64,000 nucleotides of DNA from PALSA-188 sp963720075 (lineage in GTDB: Bacteria > Acidobacteriota > Terriglobia > Terriglobales > Acidobacteriaceae), in assembly GCA_963720075.1 (NCBI GenBank), contig CAVREG010000016.1, forward strand, positions 124,001 through 188,000, read 5' to 3'. Below the pieces are notes generated by a model. The model saw only the letters and a list, made by a program, of their open reading frames with translations, was not told where the DNA came from and did not search any database. Both the position numbers and the translations under genes were made by a program. Shown in pieces: positions 37,447 through 45,233 of the stretch (positions are counted from its first letter, which is position 1; the number at the start of each line of letters is the position of its first letter).

Positions 37447-39087
37447 GTGCCGAGGAATGACGTGCCCTTTTACTCTCGAGTGCTGTTGCGATGGTGTGCG
37501 AGCGGCGTTGCCGCACTCGTTTGCCTAAACGCAATAACCGTTGCGGCGAGCGCCTCGGACGCAAACCAGTCCAGCCCCGACATTGGCGCGGCTTGGGACA
37601 CGCTCCTGCAAGACACCATTCCCCACCGGGCACCCGATCCTGCGGAGATGGTCCCGCAAGCTGCCTCCGAAGCCGGGCAGGCCAGTGATTTCCTCAATCA
37701 TTTTTTTGGCAGCACCCGCACCGAGTACTTGCGGACTCAAACTAATTTTTCCGGCCTGCCAACAGCGACGAACGTAATCGACGCTCCAATCACTACGATC
37801 TTCAATCCCGCCGGAATCCCTTATCCGAATGCTTTTCAGTCCAGCACTGACGAGGCTTACAGCTTTTTGAACTGGGGCACGCGCGGCTGGCTTTCGAACC
37901 GGGTAAATTCAAATTTTACATTTGCTTACGGACAAGACGTCACCCATGTCAACGATGCTTCCCCCCAGCTCAGCATCACCGATACGTTCGGCTCTGATCG
38001 ACAACTCGAGCTTCTGGCCGGATATATCGACATCAACGGGCGGCCAACCGACGGCATGTTTGCGGGAACCAGTTTGCGAGTGGGGCGGCAGGACGTTTAC
38101 GGCGCGGAACTAGCCGAGATGGACGGAGCTTCGTTCAGTGTAGACCGGCCGCGATATTCTTGGACGCTATATGCCGGACGCCGCTTCACCTACTTTTCGG
38201 ACCCCGAGCAGCGCGCTATGGGTGGAGGCAATTTTGTTTTTCGCTTCGGGCAAAATTCGAGCTTCGAATACGACACCTTTTATTACATCCGGGGAACAAA
38301 CCTGTTTCGCTATCGACGAGTGATGCGGAACGGTTGGCTGTTCACGACCGGCTTCCGAATGGTTGGGAGTTATCCCACGGATTTCACGGCGGATACTTTA
38401 TGGAGCCCGAGCAATGGCAAGACTTCGCTGCGGCTCAGCTTCGCTCAGAAAATTACGGACAAAGATTATTTCTACGACTACACGGACGACGCTCGCGATT
38501 TTGATCCGCATAATCCCCTGCTGCGTTTGAACCTCGAAGCGCTGCATCCGGCCACGCAAATCGTGGTAGACGCTTCGCGGGCGATCGATTCCACGCTTCG
38601 ACTCGGGGGAACCGTCTGGGTACGGCGGCTCGATGACCGGCAGGATGCGGGACCGTTCGACACTTCGTTCCAGGACTATCGTGTGAACGCGCAAACCTTT
38701 TTCTGGAAAAGAAGCGATCTGGTACTGACTTACCATCTGAGAAACTCGGATGACCGGACCGGCGGCGTGGCTCCCACTCAATTCGACGATCTGAGCACTA
38801 CCGGAGAAACCCGAGTGCAGGACCTGAGCCTCGAGTTTGGCCGCAGCTACATGGAAGGACGCTTGAATTTGCGGGCCGGTGGATTCTATCGCGAACTGAA
38901 TTTTCGCGACCTGTTCACCGTTATCAGCGACGCACGCGACAAAGGCGTGCTCGCAGATGTGGCGTTCAACGTTGACAGCAGAACGCGGCTGTTCTTGAAC
39001 TACGACCTCGACACCGATTATCCCGTATTTCGGCCAAGTATTCAGAACAGCCAGACATTTCGTTTTGGCATGGCGTGGAGATATTGA
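37447..39087 (+). CDS. Outer-membrane beta-barrel of the porin-cytochrome cluster
   Basis: A 546-residue exported protein with alternating amphipathic strands from about residue 100 to the end, many aromatic girdle residues and a C-terminal FGMAWRY, typical of an outer-membrane barrel ending in an aromatic residue. The signal peptide is about 1-37. A GTG start with GAGG upstream is used. By order and company it would play the role of MtrB-like sheath proteins or the porin in porin-cytochrome complexes of metal reducers, holding cytochromes across the outer membrane. Homology to MtrB itself is not evident by eye. It ends with a TGATG overlap on the next gene. Confidence 0.8.
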   Translation: MPRNDVPFYSRVLLRWCASGVAALVCLNAITVAASASDANQSSPDIGAAWDTLLQDTIPHRAPDPAEMVPQAASEAGQASDFLNHFFGSTRTEYLRTQTNFSGLPTATNVIDAPITTIFNPAGIPYPNAFQSSTDEAYSFLNWGTRGWLSNRVNSNFTFAYGQDVTHVNDASPQLSITDTFGSDRQLELLAGYIDINGRPTDGMFAGTSLRVGRQDVYGAELAEMDGASFSVDRPRYSWTLYAGRRFTYFSDPEQRAMGGGNFVFRFGQNSSFEYDTFYYIRGTNLFRYRRVMRNGWLFTTGFRMVGSYPTDFTADTLWSPSNGKTSLRLSFAQKITDKDYFYDYTDDARDFDPHNPLLRLNLEALHPATQIVVDASRAIDSTLRLGGTVWVRRLDDRQDAGPFDTSFQDYRVNAQTFFWKRSDLVLTYHLRNSDDRTGGVAPTQFDDLSTTGETRVQDLSLEFGRSYMEGRLNLRAGGFYRELNFRDLFTVISDARDKGVLADVAFNVDSRTRLFLNYDLDTDYPVFRPSIQNSQTFRFGMAWRY

Positions 39088-40415
39088 TGGGCGCTCGCCG
39101 AATTCCGCAGATATGCGCGCTCATGGCGTGCCTGTGCGCCGCCGCGCTGTGTCAGGATTCGTCACCGAAGCAACCGTCAATCTCTACGAGCCAATCGCAG
39201 GAACCCTTTCATCTGCATGAGTACCATCTGAAGCAGGTTGGAATTGATTGCGACGCTTGTCATGTGTCCGCACAAACTGGATCGGTGGTTTTTCAACGTC
39301 CGGGTCATGACCAATGCACACCCTGCCATCAAGATGATTTTGATAAGAACATAAAGCAACAAGTCTGCGCCCAGTGCCACTCCGGATTCCCGCCTGCCGG
39401 CGCCGATGATTTGCTTCCGTTCCCGCGCCATAAGAATGAGCGGCCGATTGTGTCCGAATTTTCCCACGCGATGCATGTGGACCCGCATGCGCGGATTGAT
39501 GCCCGAACCGGATTTCGAGCCGATTGCAGTTTCTGTCACCAATTCAAAGGCGACGGCATGTTTGCCAGCTTCGGTAATCACGAAGTCTGCGCCGGTTGCC
39601 ATTCTCGCGTCGGGATGAAACCTTTGCTCAGCGCTAAATCAACCACGGCAGACTGTCGCGGGTGCCATCAGCCCGAAGAAATTGAAAATCCCGGTCCCGC
39701 GACCGTTCACCGTGCACTGGCCTCGTACGTTGTCTCGGGAAAGTATGAAAACATAAAGTTCTCTCACGCCGAGCACTTCAAGTATCGCGAGGCTTATCAT
39801 CTCGACTGTACGACGTGTCACTATGCGGTCCCGGCGAGCACAAATCTTAAGAACCTGATGCTGCCGAAGATGGCGGATTGCGTGAGCTGCCACGACACCT
39901 CGAAGAACATCGCAGCCCAATACCGCATGTCGGAGTGTCAGACGTGCCACACCGATGCGCGATCCGCTGTTGTCACCACCGCTTTCACCGAAGTTCATTC
40001 GCCCGTTGTCAAGCCAGCGTCCCACACCGAAGCCTTCCGAACGCATCACGCCGAGCAGGCCTCGGCCCCGGGCGCACCGTGTTTCGTCTGCCACAGCAGC
40101 GTCAGTCCCTCGGCGACGGGACAAAGCCAATGTACGCAATGCCACCAGATGATGATGCCGGCCTCGCACACGGCGCGGTGGAAAGATGACATTCATGGAA
40201 AATACGCGGCTCTCGATCGAACCGTCTGCGCGACCTGTCATCAGACGGATTTTTGCAGCCGCTGCCACAACGAAACTCCGCGCAGCCATTTTCCGCTGGC
40301 GCAATTCAAGGCGGGTGGTCATGCCCAACTCGCAATGCTCAACGAGCGTAGTTGTTTCACCTGCCACACATTTGCGGATACATGTTCAGAATGCCACTCT
40401 AAAGGTTTGAAATGA
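39087..40415 (+). CDS. 15-heme periplasmic c-type cytochrome
   Basis: A 442-residue exported cytochrome. The ATG at 39087 overlaps the previous stop as TGATG, better supported than the GTG 12 bases upstream. The signal peptide is about 1-22 (ALMACLCAAALC). I counted 15 CxxCH motifs: CDACH, CTPCH, CAQCH, CSFCH, CAGCH, CRGCH, CTTCH, CVSCH, CQTCH, CFVCH, CTQCH, CATCH, CSRCH, CFTCH and CSECH. Extra His residues in phrases such as SHAMH and SHAEH are likely distal ligands. About one heme per 30 residues indicates a molecular wire. It would carry electrons from the inner-membrane cytochrome to the barrel. The stop overlaps the next start. Confidence 0.92.
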   Translation: MGARRIPQICALMACLCAAALCQDSSPKQPSISTSQSQEPFHLHEYHLKQVGIDCDACHVSAQTGSVVFQRPGHDQCTPCHQDDFDKNIKQQVCAQCHSGFPPAGADDLLPFPRHKNERPIVSEFSHAMHVDPHARIDARTGFRADCSFCHQFKGDGMFASFGNHEVCAGCHSRVGMKPLLSAKSTTADCRGCHQPEEIENPGPATVHRALASYVVSGKYENIKFSHAEHFKYREAYHLDCTTCHYAVPASTNLKNLMLPKMADCVSCHDTSKNIAAQYRMSECQTCHTDARSAVVTTAFTEVHSPVVKPASHTEAFRTHHAEQASAPGAPCFVCHSSVSPSATGQSQCTQCHQMMMPASHTARWKDDIHGKYAALDRTVCATCHQTDFCSRCHNETPRSHFPLAQFKAGGHAQLAMLNERSCFTCHTFADTCSECHSKGLK

Positions 40416-41161
40416 ATAAGCGATCAACCAGCAGAAATCCTCTCTCCGGGACAAAAATTCCACCAGGTTTGTGGATCGTCTGCGTCCTGTTTTCTCCCAT
40501 CCTCGGCCACGCCCAGCAGCAGGAGGCGTTGCGCTTCCAGCAAGATCCTGCCGAACGCGTAGCAGTGCGGCTTCTGGTGACACTGGCAATTGTTGGGATC
40601 GTGGGCGTCACCTACAGCCTGCTTAAGTACAAGGGCGGGACTGCGAGGGCGCTTCCCTGGGCCTTCCTTATAGCCGGCACCGCAGCTTTGCCGCTGCTCA
40701 TAACCAGCACAGGCACGATTCTGGTATTCGACCGGGCCGAGCGCGTGGAATTCTGCGCCTCCTGCCATCTCACCATGAAGCCATTCGTGGACGACATGCA
40801 GGATCCAAAGAGCAATAGTCTGGCGGCGCTGCATTTCAAGAACAGATATATTCCAGACGATCAGTGCTACAGTTGCCACACTTCCTATGGGCTGTTTGGT
40901 ACTATCCAAGCGAAGCGGGAAGGTATGAACGATGTATACCGTTACTACACGCGGACGTTCCACTTGCCCATTAAGCTGCGGCATCCGTATCCAAACAACG
41001 ATTGCCTGAAATGTCATGCGGGGTCGGCGAAGTGGATCGCTTCGCATGAGGATTACAAAGACGCGTTATTCTCCGGTGAAGCTACTTGCATGCAATGTCA
41101 CGCTGATTCGAATCCCGCACACAATATCGCAAAGACTGTTGCCAGGAACGTGACGCCATGA
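40412..41161 (+). CDS. NapC/NrfH-like tetraheme membrane cytochrome
   Basis: A 249-residue membrane protein. A first hydrophobic segment (about 18-34) may be a signal; two helices follow (about 53-73 and 84-105). Four CxxCH sites lie after the helices: CASCH, CYSCH, CLKCH and CMQCH, the first followed by LTM with a Met two residues on, as in NapC/NrfH quinol dehydrogenases. I infer oxidation of menaquinol at the inner membrane and delivery to the 15-heme protein. Both ends overlap neighbouring genes by the ATGA motif, so the three proteins are translationally coupled. Confidence 0.85.
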   Translation: MNKRSTSRNPLSGTKIPPGLWIVCVLFSPILGHAQQQEALRFQQDPAERVAVRLLVTLAIVGIVGVTYSLLKYKGGTARALPWAFLIAGTAALPLLITSTGTILVFDRAERVEFCASCHLTMKPFVDDMQDPKSNSLAALHFKNRYIPDDQCYSCHTSYGLFGTIQAKREGMNDVYRYYTRTFHLPIKLRHPYPNNDCLKCHAGSAKWIASHEDYKDALFSGEATCMQCHADSNPAHNIAKTVARNVTP

Positions 41162-41742
41162 CCGAAACCGCAATCAAAGATTCTGCTACTCCAACCTGGA
41201 TACTGCCACCTGCCGTCATCCGCAGCCTGCTGATAGGGGCTCAAGTTCTGGCGCTGATTGTATTTATCATGGCCCTTGAATTTATGCGGCGAACCACCGG
41301 CGGAACGCTTTTTCTGTTTGCGACTATCGCGCCCGTGCTAGCAATGCTCGCGGCCGTTGCTGTACTTGGCGTCGCACTATACCGGTTCCTGAGACGGCAT
41401 AGCCTGTTCGAGATTGAGGATCTGAAGCCAGGGCATGTAATCTTCCGGCAAGGCGAAGAAGGCGATTGCGCCTACTTCATTCATAGCGGAGAAGTGGAAG
41501 TAGTGAAGGAAGAAGCTGGAGCGGAAGAGGTTGTCACCAAGCTAACGAAAGGCGATTATTTTGGAGAGATGGCGCTGATCAGCGATGCTCCCCGAAACGC
41601 CACCGTGCGCTCGGTTACGCCGGTGCGAGTGGCAATTCTGGGTAAACAAAATTTTCTGACTATGGTCCACCTCATGCCACATACTGAAGAAGACATCATG
41701 AAGACGGTACACATTCGAGCCATGAGAAAAGCGGCAAATTAA
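41158..41742 (+). CDS. Membrane-anchored cyclic-nucleotide-binding protein
   Basis: A 194-residue protein. Two membrane helices (about 20-41 and 48-79) are followed by a cytoplasmic cNMP-binding (CAP_ED) domain at about 90-185. The phosphate-binding cassette is recognisable as FGEMALISDAPRNATV, including the Glu and Arg that contact ribose and phosphate. There is no DNA-binding domain, so this is not a CRP regulator. Translation is coupled to the tetraheme cytochrome. I infer a cAMP-responsive subunit that could gate or assemble the electron conduit. No known porin-cytochrome complex that I can recall has this component. Confidence 0.85.
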   Translation: MTETAIKDSATPTWILPPAVIRSLLIGAQVLALIVFIMALEFMRRTTGGTLFLFATIAPVLAMLAAVAVLGVALYRFLRRHSLFEIEDLKPGHVIFRQGEEGDCAYFIHSGEVEVVKEEAGAEEVVTKLTKGDYFGEMALISDAPRNATVRSVTPVRVAILGKQNFLTMVHLMPHTEEDIMKTVHIRAMRKAAN

Positions 41743-41770
41743 TCTATTCTAATAAAGGAGAGTTTGAATC

Positions 41771-42115
41771 ATGCTAAAGCCACTTTCAGGTGCAGCAGTC
41801 GTAGCCGGGGTCTTGTTGATGGCGTCCACTTCGTTTTCAGTCCCACCCGCGGGCGATGCCACACCCGGAAAGGAAGTCTTTCTCAAGAAATGCAAAACCT
41901 GCCACGGGGAAGACGGACAGGGCAATCAGGGGATGGCGAAGCTACTGAAAACCACGATCACCCCGCTTGACTCGGACGAAGTTCAAACTAAATCGGACGC
42001 CGACATAAAAACCGTCATCACCCAGGGCAAAGACAAGATGAAGCCGGTGCAAGGACTGAGCGATTCCGATATCGATAACGTAATCGCGTACGTGCGTACC
42101 TTCAAGAAAAAGTAA
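41771..42115 (+). CDS. Monoheme c-type cytochrome (periplasmic)
   Basis: A 114-residue class I cytochrome c. The signal peptide is about 1-23. The heme site CKTCH is near residue 41, with CHGEDGQGNQG following. A Met in DKMKPV (near 90) is a likely sixth ligand, and a terminal helix IDNVIAYVRTFKKK completes the fold. It has a good ribosome-binding site (AAAGGAG, 41755-41761) and lies 28 bases after the cNMP-binding gene. It may bring electrons to or from the conduit as a soluble shuttle. Confidence 0.93.
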   Translation: MLKPLSGAAVVAGVLLMASTSFSVPPAGDATPGKEVFLKKCKTCHGEDGQGNQGMAKLLKTTITPLDSDEVQTKSDADIKTVITQGKDKMKPVQGLSDSDIDNVIAYVRTFKKK

Positions 42116-42125
42116 ACTAGTGTAG

Positions 42126-42231
42126 GGACAGCCGCCTTCGGCTGTCCGATTGAGCGAAGCTCAATTGCGATTGCGAAATTCCACAGTAGAGTCGAGCAAG
42201 CTCGACATGGACAGCCGAGGGCGACTGTACG
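42126..42231. repeat. Cluster of hairpin repeats
   Basis: Four inverted repeats in 106 bases: a perfect 9-bp stem GGACAGCCG-CCTT-CGGCTGTCC (42126-42147), ATTGAGC-GAA-GCTCAAT (42149-42165), GTCGAGC-AA-GCTCGAC (42191-42206) and a second GGACAGCCG half (42209-42217) with an imperfect partner. It separates the cytochrome operon from the cyclase gene. It lacks a T-run, so it is more likely a dispersed acidobacterial repeat or an RNA-stabilising element than a terminator. Confidence 0.7.
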
Positions 42232-42283
42232 CAAACTGCCGCATTCCAAATTAAATGCTGCTAACATCTGGAACTTAGAGCCA

Positions 42284-43588
42284 TTGTCGCCGATGCCTGA
42301 CAGCCAAAATCCTGACCTGAGAGTTACCCGGCTGCTGGAGCTTGCTGGAAGCGATCCCCGGCGCTTGCAGGACCTTGAGCGCTTTCGCCAGAGCCTCGTA
42401 GTTATGTTCAGCGACATTCAGGGCTCCACGGCCTACTTCGAGAAACATGGCGACGCGGAGGGCCTGCTCATGGTTCACCAGTGCAATGACATGGTGCGTC
42501 GCCTGGTCGAAAAACATGGCGGAATGGTGATCAAGACAATTGGCGATGGCACCATGGCAACTTTTCTCGAACCTAAACGCGCAGTCCAGGCCGCCACTGA
42601 AATACAAATTGCATTGCAGGACTTAAGCGAGACTCGCGCTCTCAAAGACCGCATCGCATTACGCATCGGCATGCACTACGGCATAGGCATCGTAAGAAGC
42701 AAGGACGTTTTCGGCGATGTCGTAAATACAGCCTCACGGGTGGAAAATGTAGCCGCGCCGGGTCAGATAGTAATCTCCGAGGAAATTTATCAGGAGGTGC
42801 GTGCATGCGGGTTCACCATACGCGAACTGGGCCGATTCACTCTTAAGGGGAAGACGGCCGAGCGCGCTCTCTTCCGCGTTATCTGGAATCAACCGTCCGG
42901 CGCGTCGACAGAAAGCTGGAGCGGCGCTCAGAATATCGCCGCACCTGCATCTCCTGTTTTTAGATTGCAATTGGCCCGAAAGGACGGTGCCGTCACTTCC
43001 GAATATCCTGTCACGTCCGCCCTCGGAATCGGAGTGTCGCGGGATGGGGCGCTCGCAGTCGGCAAAGACTCTGATTTCAATTCTGATTCTTTGCGCGCGC
43101 TGGTTTTCGTACAAGAGGGAACGCTCTTCGTCGAAGACCACGATACCGCGGGCGAGGGTACTTTTCTTCGTCTCGCGCACCCCCACCTACTGGAACACCA
43201 GGACATTCTTATGGCGGGCCACCAGGTGTTTCGCTATGAAGAGAAGGCGGAAACCCGAACTTCGACAGCAGACGCTGAGGCCGGAAGTGCGAAGACCGCG
43301 ACCGGTTCTGCCGAACTCGTAGGGACCGACGCATCTGGCAATCCCACAGGAAGTTATGTTCTCAACGCGGAGGAGGTACAGTTGGGCCGGACTCGCGGCA
43401 CCTATCTTTTTCCAGAAGACCACCTAATGAGCCGGACACATCTGCGTATCACGCAGCGGGGCGAAGACTTTATGGTGGAGGATCTCGGCAGCCGTAATGG
43501 AACGTTTGTCAAAGTTCGCCGGAAAATTCCTGTCCTCGCGGGTTCTGCCTTGCTGATTGGCGGACAGTTGTTGCGAGTGTGCAGCTGA
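42284..43588 (+). CDS. Class III adenylate cyclase with FHA domains
   Basis: A 434-residue cytoplasmic protein. The N-terminal class III cyclase domain (about 35-200) has both metal-binding Asp residues (VVMFSDIQGST and TIGDGT), the purine-specifying Lys in KTIGD and a GDVVNTASRVEN motif with Asp and the transition-state Asn/Arg. This pattern predicts an adenylate, not guanylate, cyclase. A degenerate FHA-like domain (about 225-325) and a typical C-terminal FHA (about 360-434: LGRTRG, SRTHLRI, SRNGTF) follow. FHA domains bind phosphothreonine. The TTG at 42284 or the ATG three codons later may be the start. It lies 168 bases downstream of the cytochrome genes on the same strand. Confidence 0.88.
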   Translation: MSPMPDSQNPDLRVTRLLELAGSDPRRLQDLERFRQSLVVMFSDIQGSTAYFEKHGDAEGLLMVHQCNDMVRRLVEKHGGMVIKTIGDGTMATFLEPKRAVQAATEIQIALQDLSETRALKDRIALRIGMHYGIGIVRSKDVFGDVVNTASRVENVAAPGQIVISEEIYQEVRACGFTIRELGRFTLKGKTAERALFRVIWNQPSGASTESWSGAQNIAAPASPVFRLQLARKDGAVTSEYPVTSALGIGVSRDGALAVGKDSDFNSDSLRALVFVQEGTLFVEDHDTAGEGTFLRLAHPHLLEHQDILMAGHQVFRYEEKAETRTSTADAEAGSAKTATGSAELVGTDASGNPTGSYVLNAEEVQLGRTRGTYLFPEDHLMSRTHLRITQRGEDFMVEDLGSRNGTFVKVRRKIPVLAGSALLIGGQLLRVCS

Positions 43589-43727
43589 ACTGGATACCGC
43601 ACGATGGGGAAATTACACGATGGTTGGTGCATCCTGGGGTGGCGCAGCACTTCAACGCTGCGGAAAGCCGCTGGAAAATCCCGCCGAAGGCGCTGCGCCA
43701 CCACCCACAATCGAAGGCCAAGTTTGC

Positions 43728-44798
43728 TTAGGCGGACTTCGGCGTAGCTTCTTCGGCATGGCCCGGTTGAGCCTCATCCCGTGCCTGGTTCACGTCATTG
43801 ATATCTCCCATGACGATTACAATCGCGCCGCCTCGCACGATCTGGTCGCCCGGAGGATTGGCGAGAAATCCAGACTTTTCGCGCGGGCCAAAATTTTTCA
43901 CGGCAAGCGGCATCAGCCGGTAGCGGGCCTTCAGATTCAGTTGGTCCAATGACGAACCAATCCAACTCGAGCCCTGCGGAATTTCGATCTGTTCCACTCG
44001 CACGGTGTGGGATCGTTCTTTTAGCATCAGATCAAGAAATTCCACCACCTGTGGCCGCAACACTTCGCTCGCGAGTCTCAGGCCGCCGATATGGTTCGGA
44101 GAAACCGTGGAATTCGCTCCCGCCTTTAACATGCGCTCGGAAAACTTCGCTTCATCCGTGCAGCGCGCAATAATGCGGATTGCCGGATTTTTCTGCCGCA
44201 CCAGAAACGTGATAACCAGGTTGTCTTTGTCGGTCGAAAGCCCGGCGATCAGCCCCTTAGCCCGGCTGACACCTGCATGGTCGAGCGCAGCTTCGTCGGT
44301 CGCGTCCCCGATCACGTAAAGCAATTCACGCTGCGTTTCGCGAAACTTCTGCACCGTCTCCTCGCGGCTCTCAATCACCACGTACGGAGTTTTTGCTGCT
44401 TGTAACTCGGCGACAATATGTCTTCCAGTGTCGCCGAGGCCGCAGATGATGTAGTGGCCGGCGATTCCGTTGATTTGTTTTTCCATCTTGCGCCTCCAAA
44501 ACAGGTTGGTGAGTTCTCCCGCGAGCAGAAATGCCGTAACCACCGAAATCACATACACCATGGTGCCGACGCCAAATAGCACCACGAAAATGTTGAATAT
44601 ACGCAGCGCGGGATTTCGGCTGGTATCTAACACCTCTTGGTAGCCGACGCCCGAGAGCGTAATCACCGCCATGTAGAGCGCCTGCAAAAACGTGACATTG
44701 CGGCCGCCCAGCAGACAGTAGCCGCTCACGCTGACCACGCCAATGATCAGCAGCGCGAGTAGCGCGTAGCCCAGTCTGCGACGCAAATCCATGCACAT
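43728..44798 (-). CDS. Potassium channel with RCK (TrkA-N/TrkA-C) domains
   Basis: A 356-residue ion channel. Two membrane helices (about 9-28 and 68-93) flank a pore loop with TLSGVGYQEV, a variant of the TVGYGD filter. An RCK domain follows with the NAD-type GLGDTGRHIVAEL motif near residue 120, then a TrkA-C domain (about 255-340). The channel would respond to a ligand on the cytoplasmic side. It is convergent with the cyclase gene. The filter lacks the second Gly, so ion selectivity is uncertain. Confidence 0.9.
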   Translation of the reverse strand: MCMDLRRRLGYALLALLIIGVVSVSGYCLLGGRNVTFLQALYMAVITLSGVGYQEVLDTSRNPALRIFNIFVVLFGVGTMVYVISVVTAFLLAGELTNLFWRRKMEKQINGIAGHYIICGLGDTGRHIVAELQAAKTPYVVIESREETVQKFRETQRELLYVIGDATDEAALDHAGVSRAKGLIAGLSTDKDNLVITFLVRQKNPAIRIIARCTDEAKFSERMLKAGANSTVSPNHIGGLRLASEVLRPQVVEFLDLMLKERSHTVRVEQIEIPQGSSWIGSSLDQLNLKARYRLMPLAVKNFGPREKSGFLANPPGDQIVRGGAIVIVMGDINDVNQARDEAQPGHAEEATPKSA

Positions 44799-44991
44799 CC
44801 CCCGCCCAAAGTCGGATGGATTCTAGCATGATTAGGGCCATTTTCCCGATTTCAAGCTTCTGCTATCACCGCTGGCAAGGAATAACCCAAAAGGGCCGCA
44901 CCACTCCCGGTGGGATTTTGCAGGTGTGCAAATTATTGCAGGCGAATCCCCGATGGGCAGCCTTTCGCCCATCTCCTGCTACCATTGCCGC

Positions 44992-45102
44992 ATGTTCAAC
45001 TTTGGAAGACCGAAAACAGCTGGGGACTGGATAGTTCACATCGCCGGGGCCATAGTCGCAATATTCCTTGTGTGGTGGATGCTTCGGATGTACGTACTGT
45101 GA
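44992..45102 (+). CDS. 36-aa single-TM small protein
   Basis: ATG at 44992 to TGA at 45100-45102. The product is MFNFGRPKTAGDWIV, then a hydrophobic helix (about 16-33, HIAGAIVAIFLVWW), ending MLRMYVL. A short charged start and one membrane helix are the typical design of small membrane proteins. No obvious ribosome-binding site is present. I infer it is real because the frame is sharply hydrophobic where a helix should be, but I have no homologue to cite. Confidence 0.5.
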   Translation: MFNFGRPKTAGDWIVHIAGAIVAIFLVWWMLRMYVL

Positions 45103-45233
45103 ACGCACGCAAAACTTTCGCGCGTGATCACTGAGTGAAATTGCGATTTTTCACTAGCAAGCCCGAGTTTTCGCCTTCCACCAAAGGGCAGTTTTCCTGT
45201 CCCCCAACTGCACCCCTTGATATCCGTTGAAAC

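Noticed and set aside
39639..40367. Minus-strand 242-codon frame across the 15-heme gene
   Set aside because: It is antisense to a gene with 15 CxxCH motifs; the composition reflects the repeated Cys/His codons.
42126..42231. Rho-independent terminator for the cytochrome operon
   Set aside because: The hairpins have no T-run on either strand, so a repeat element is the safer reading.
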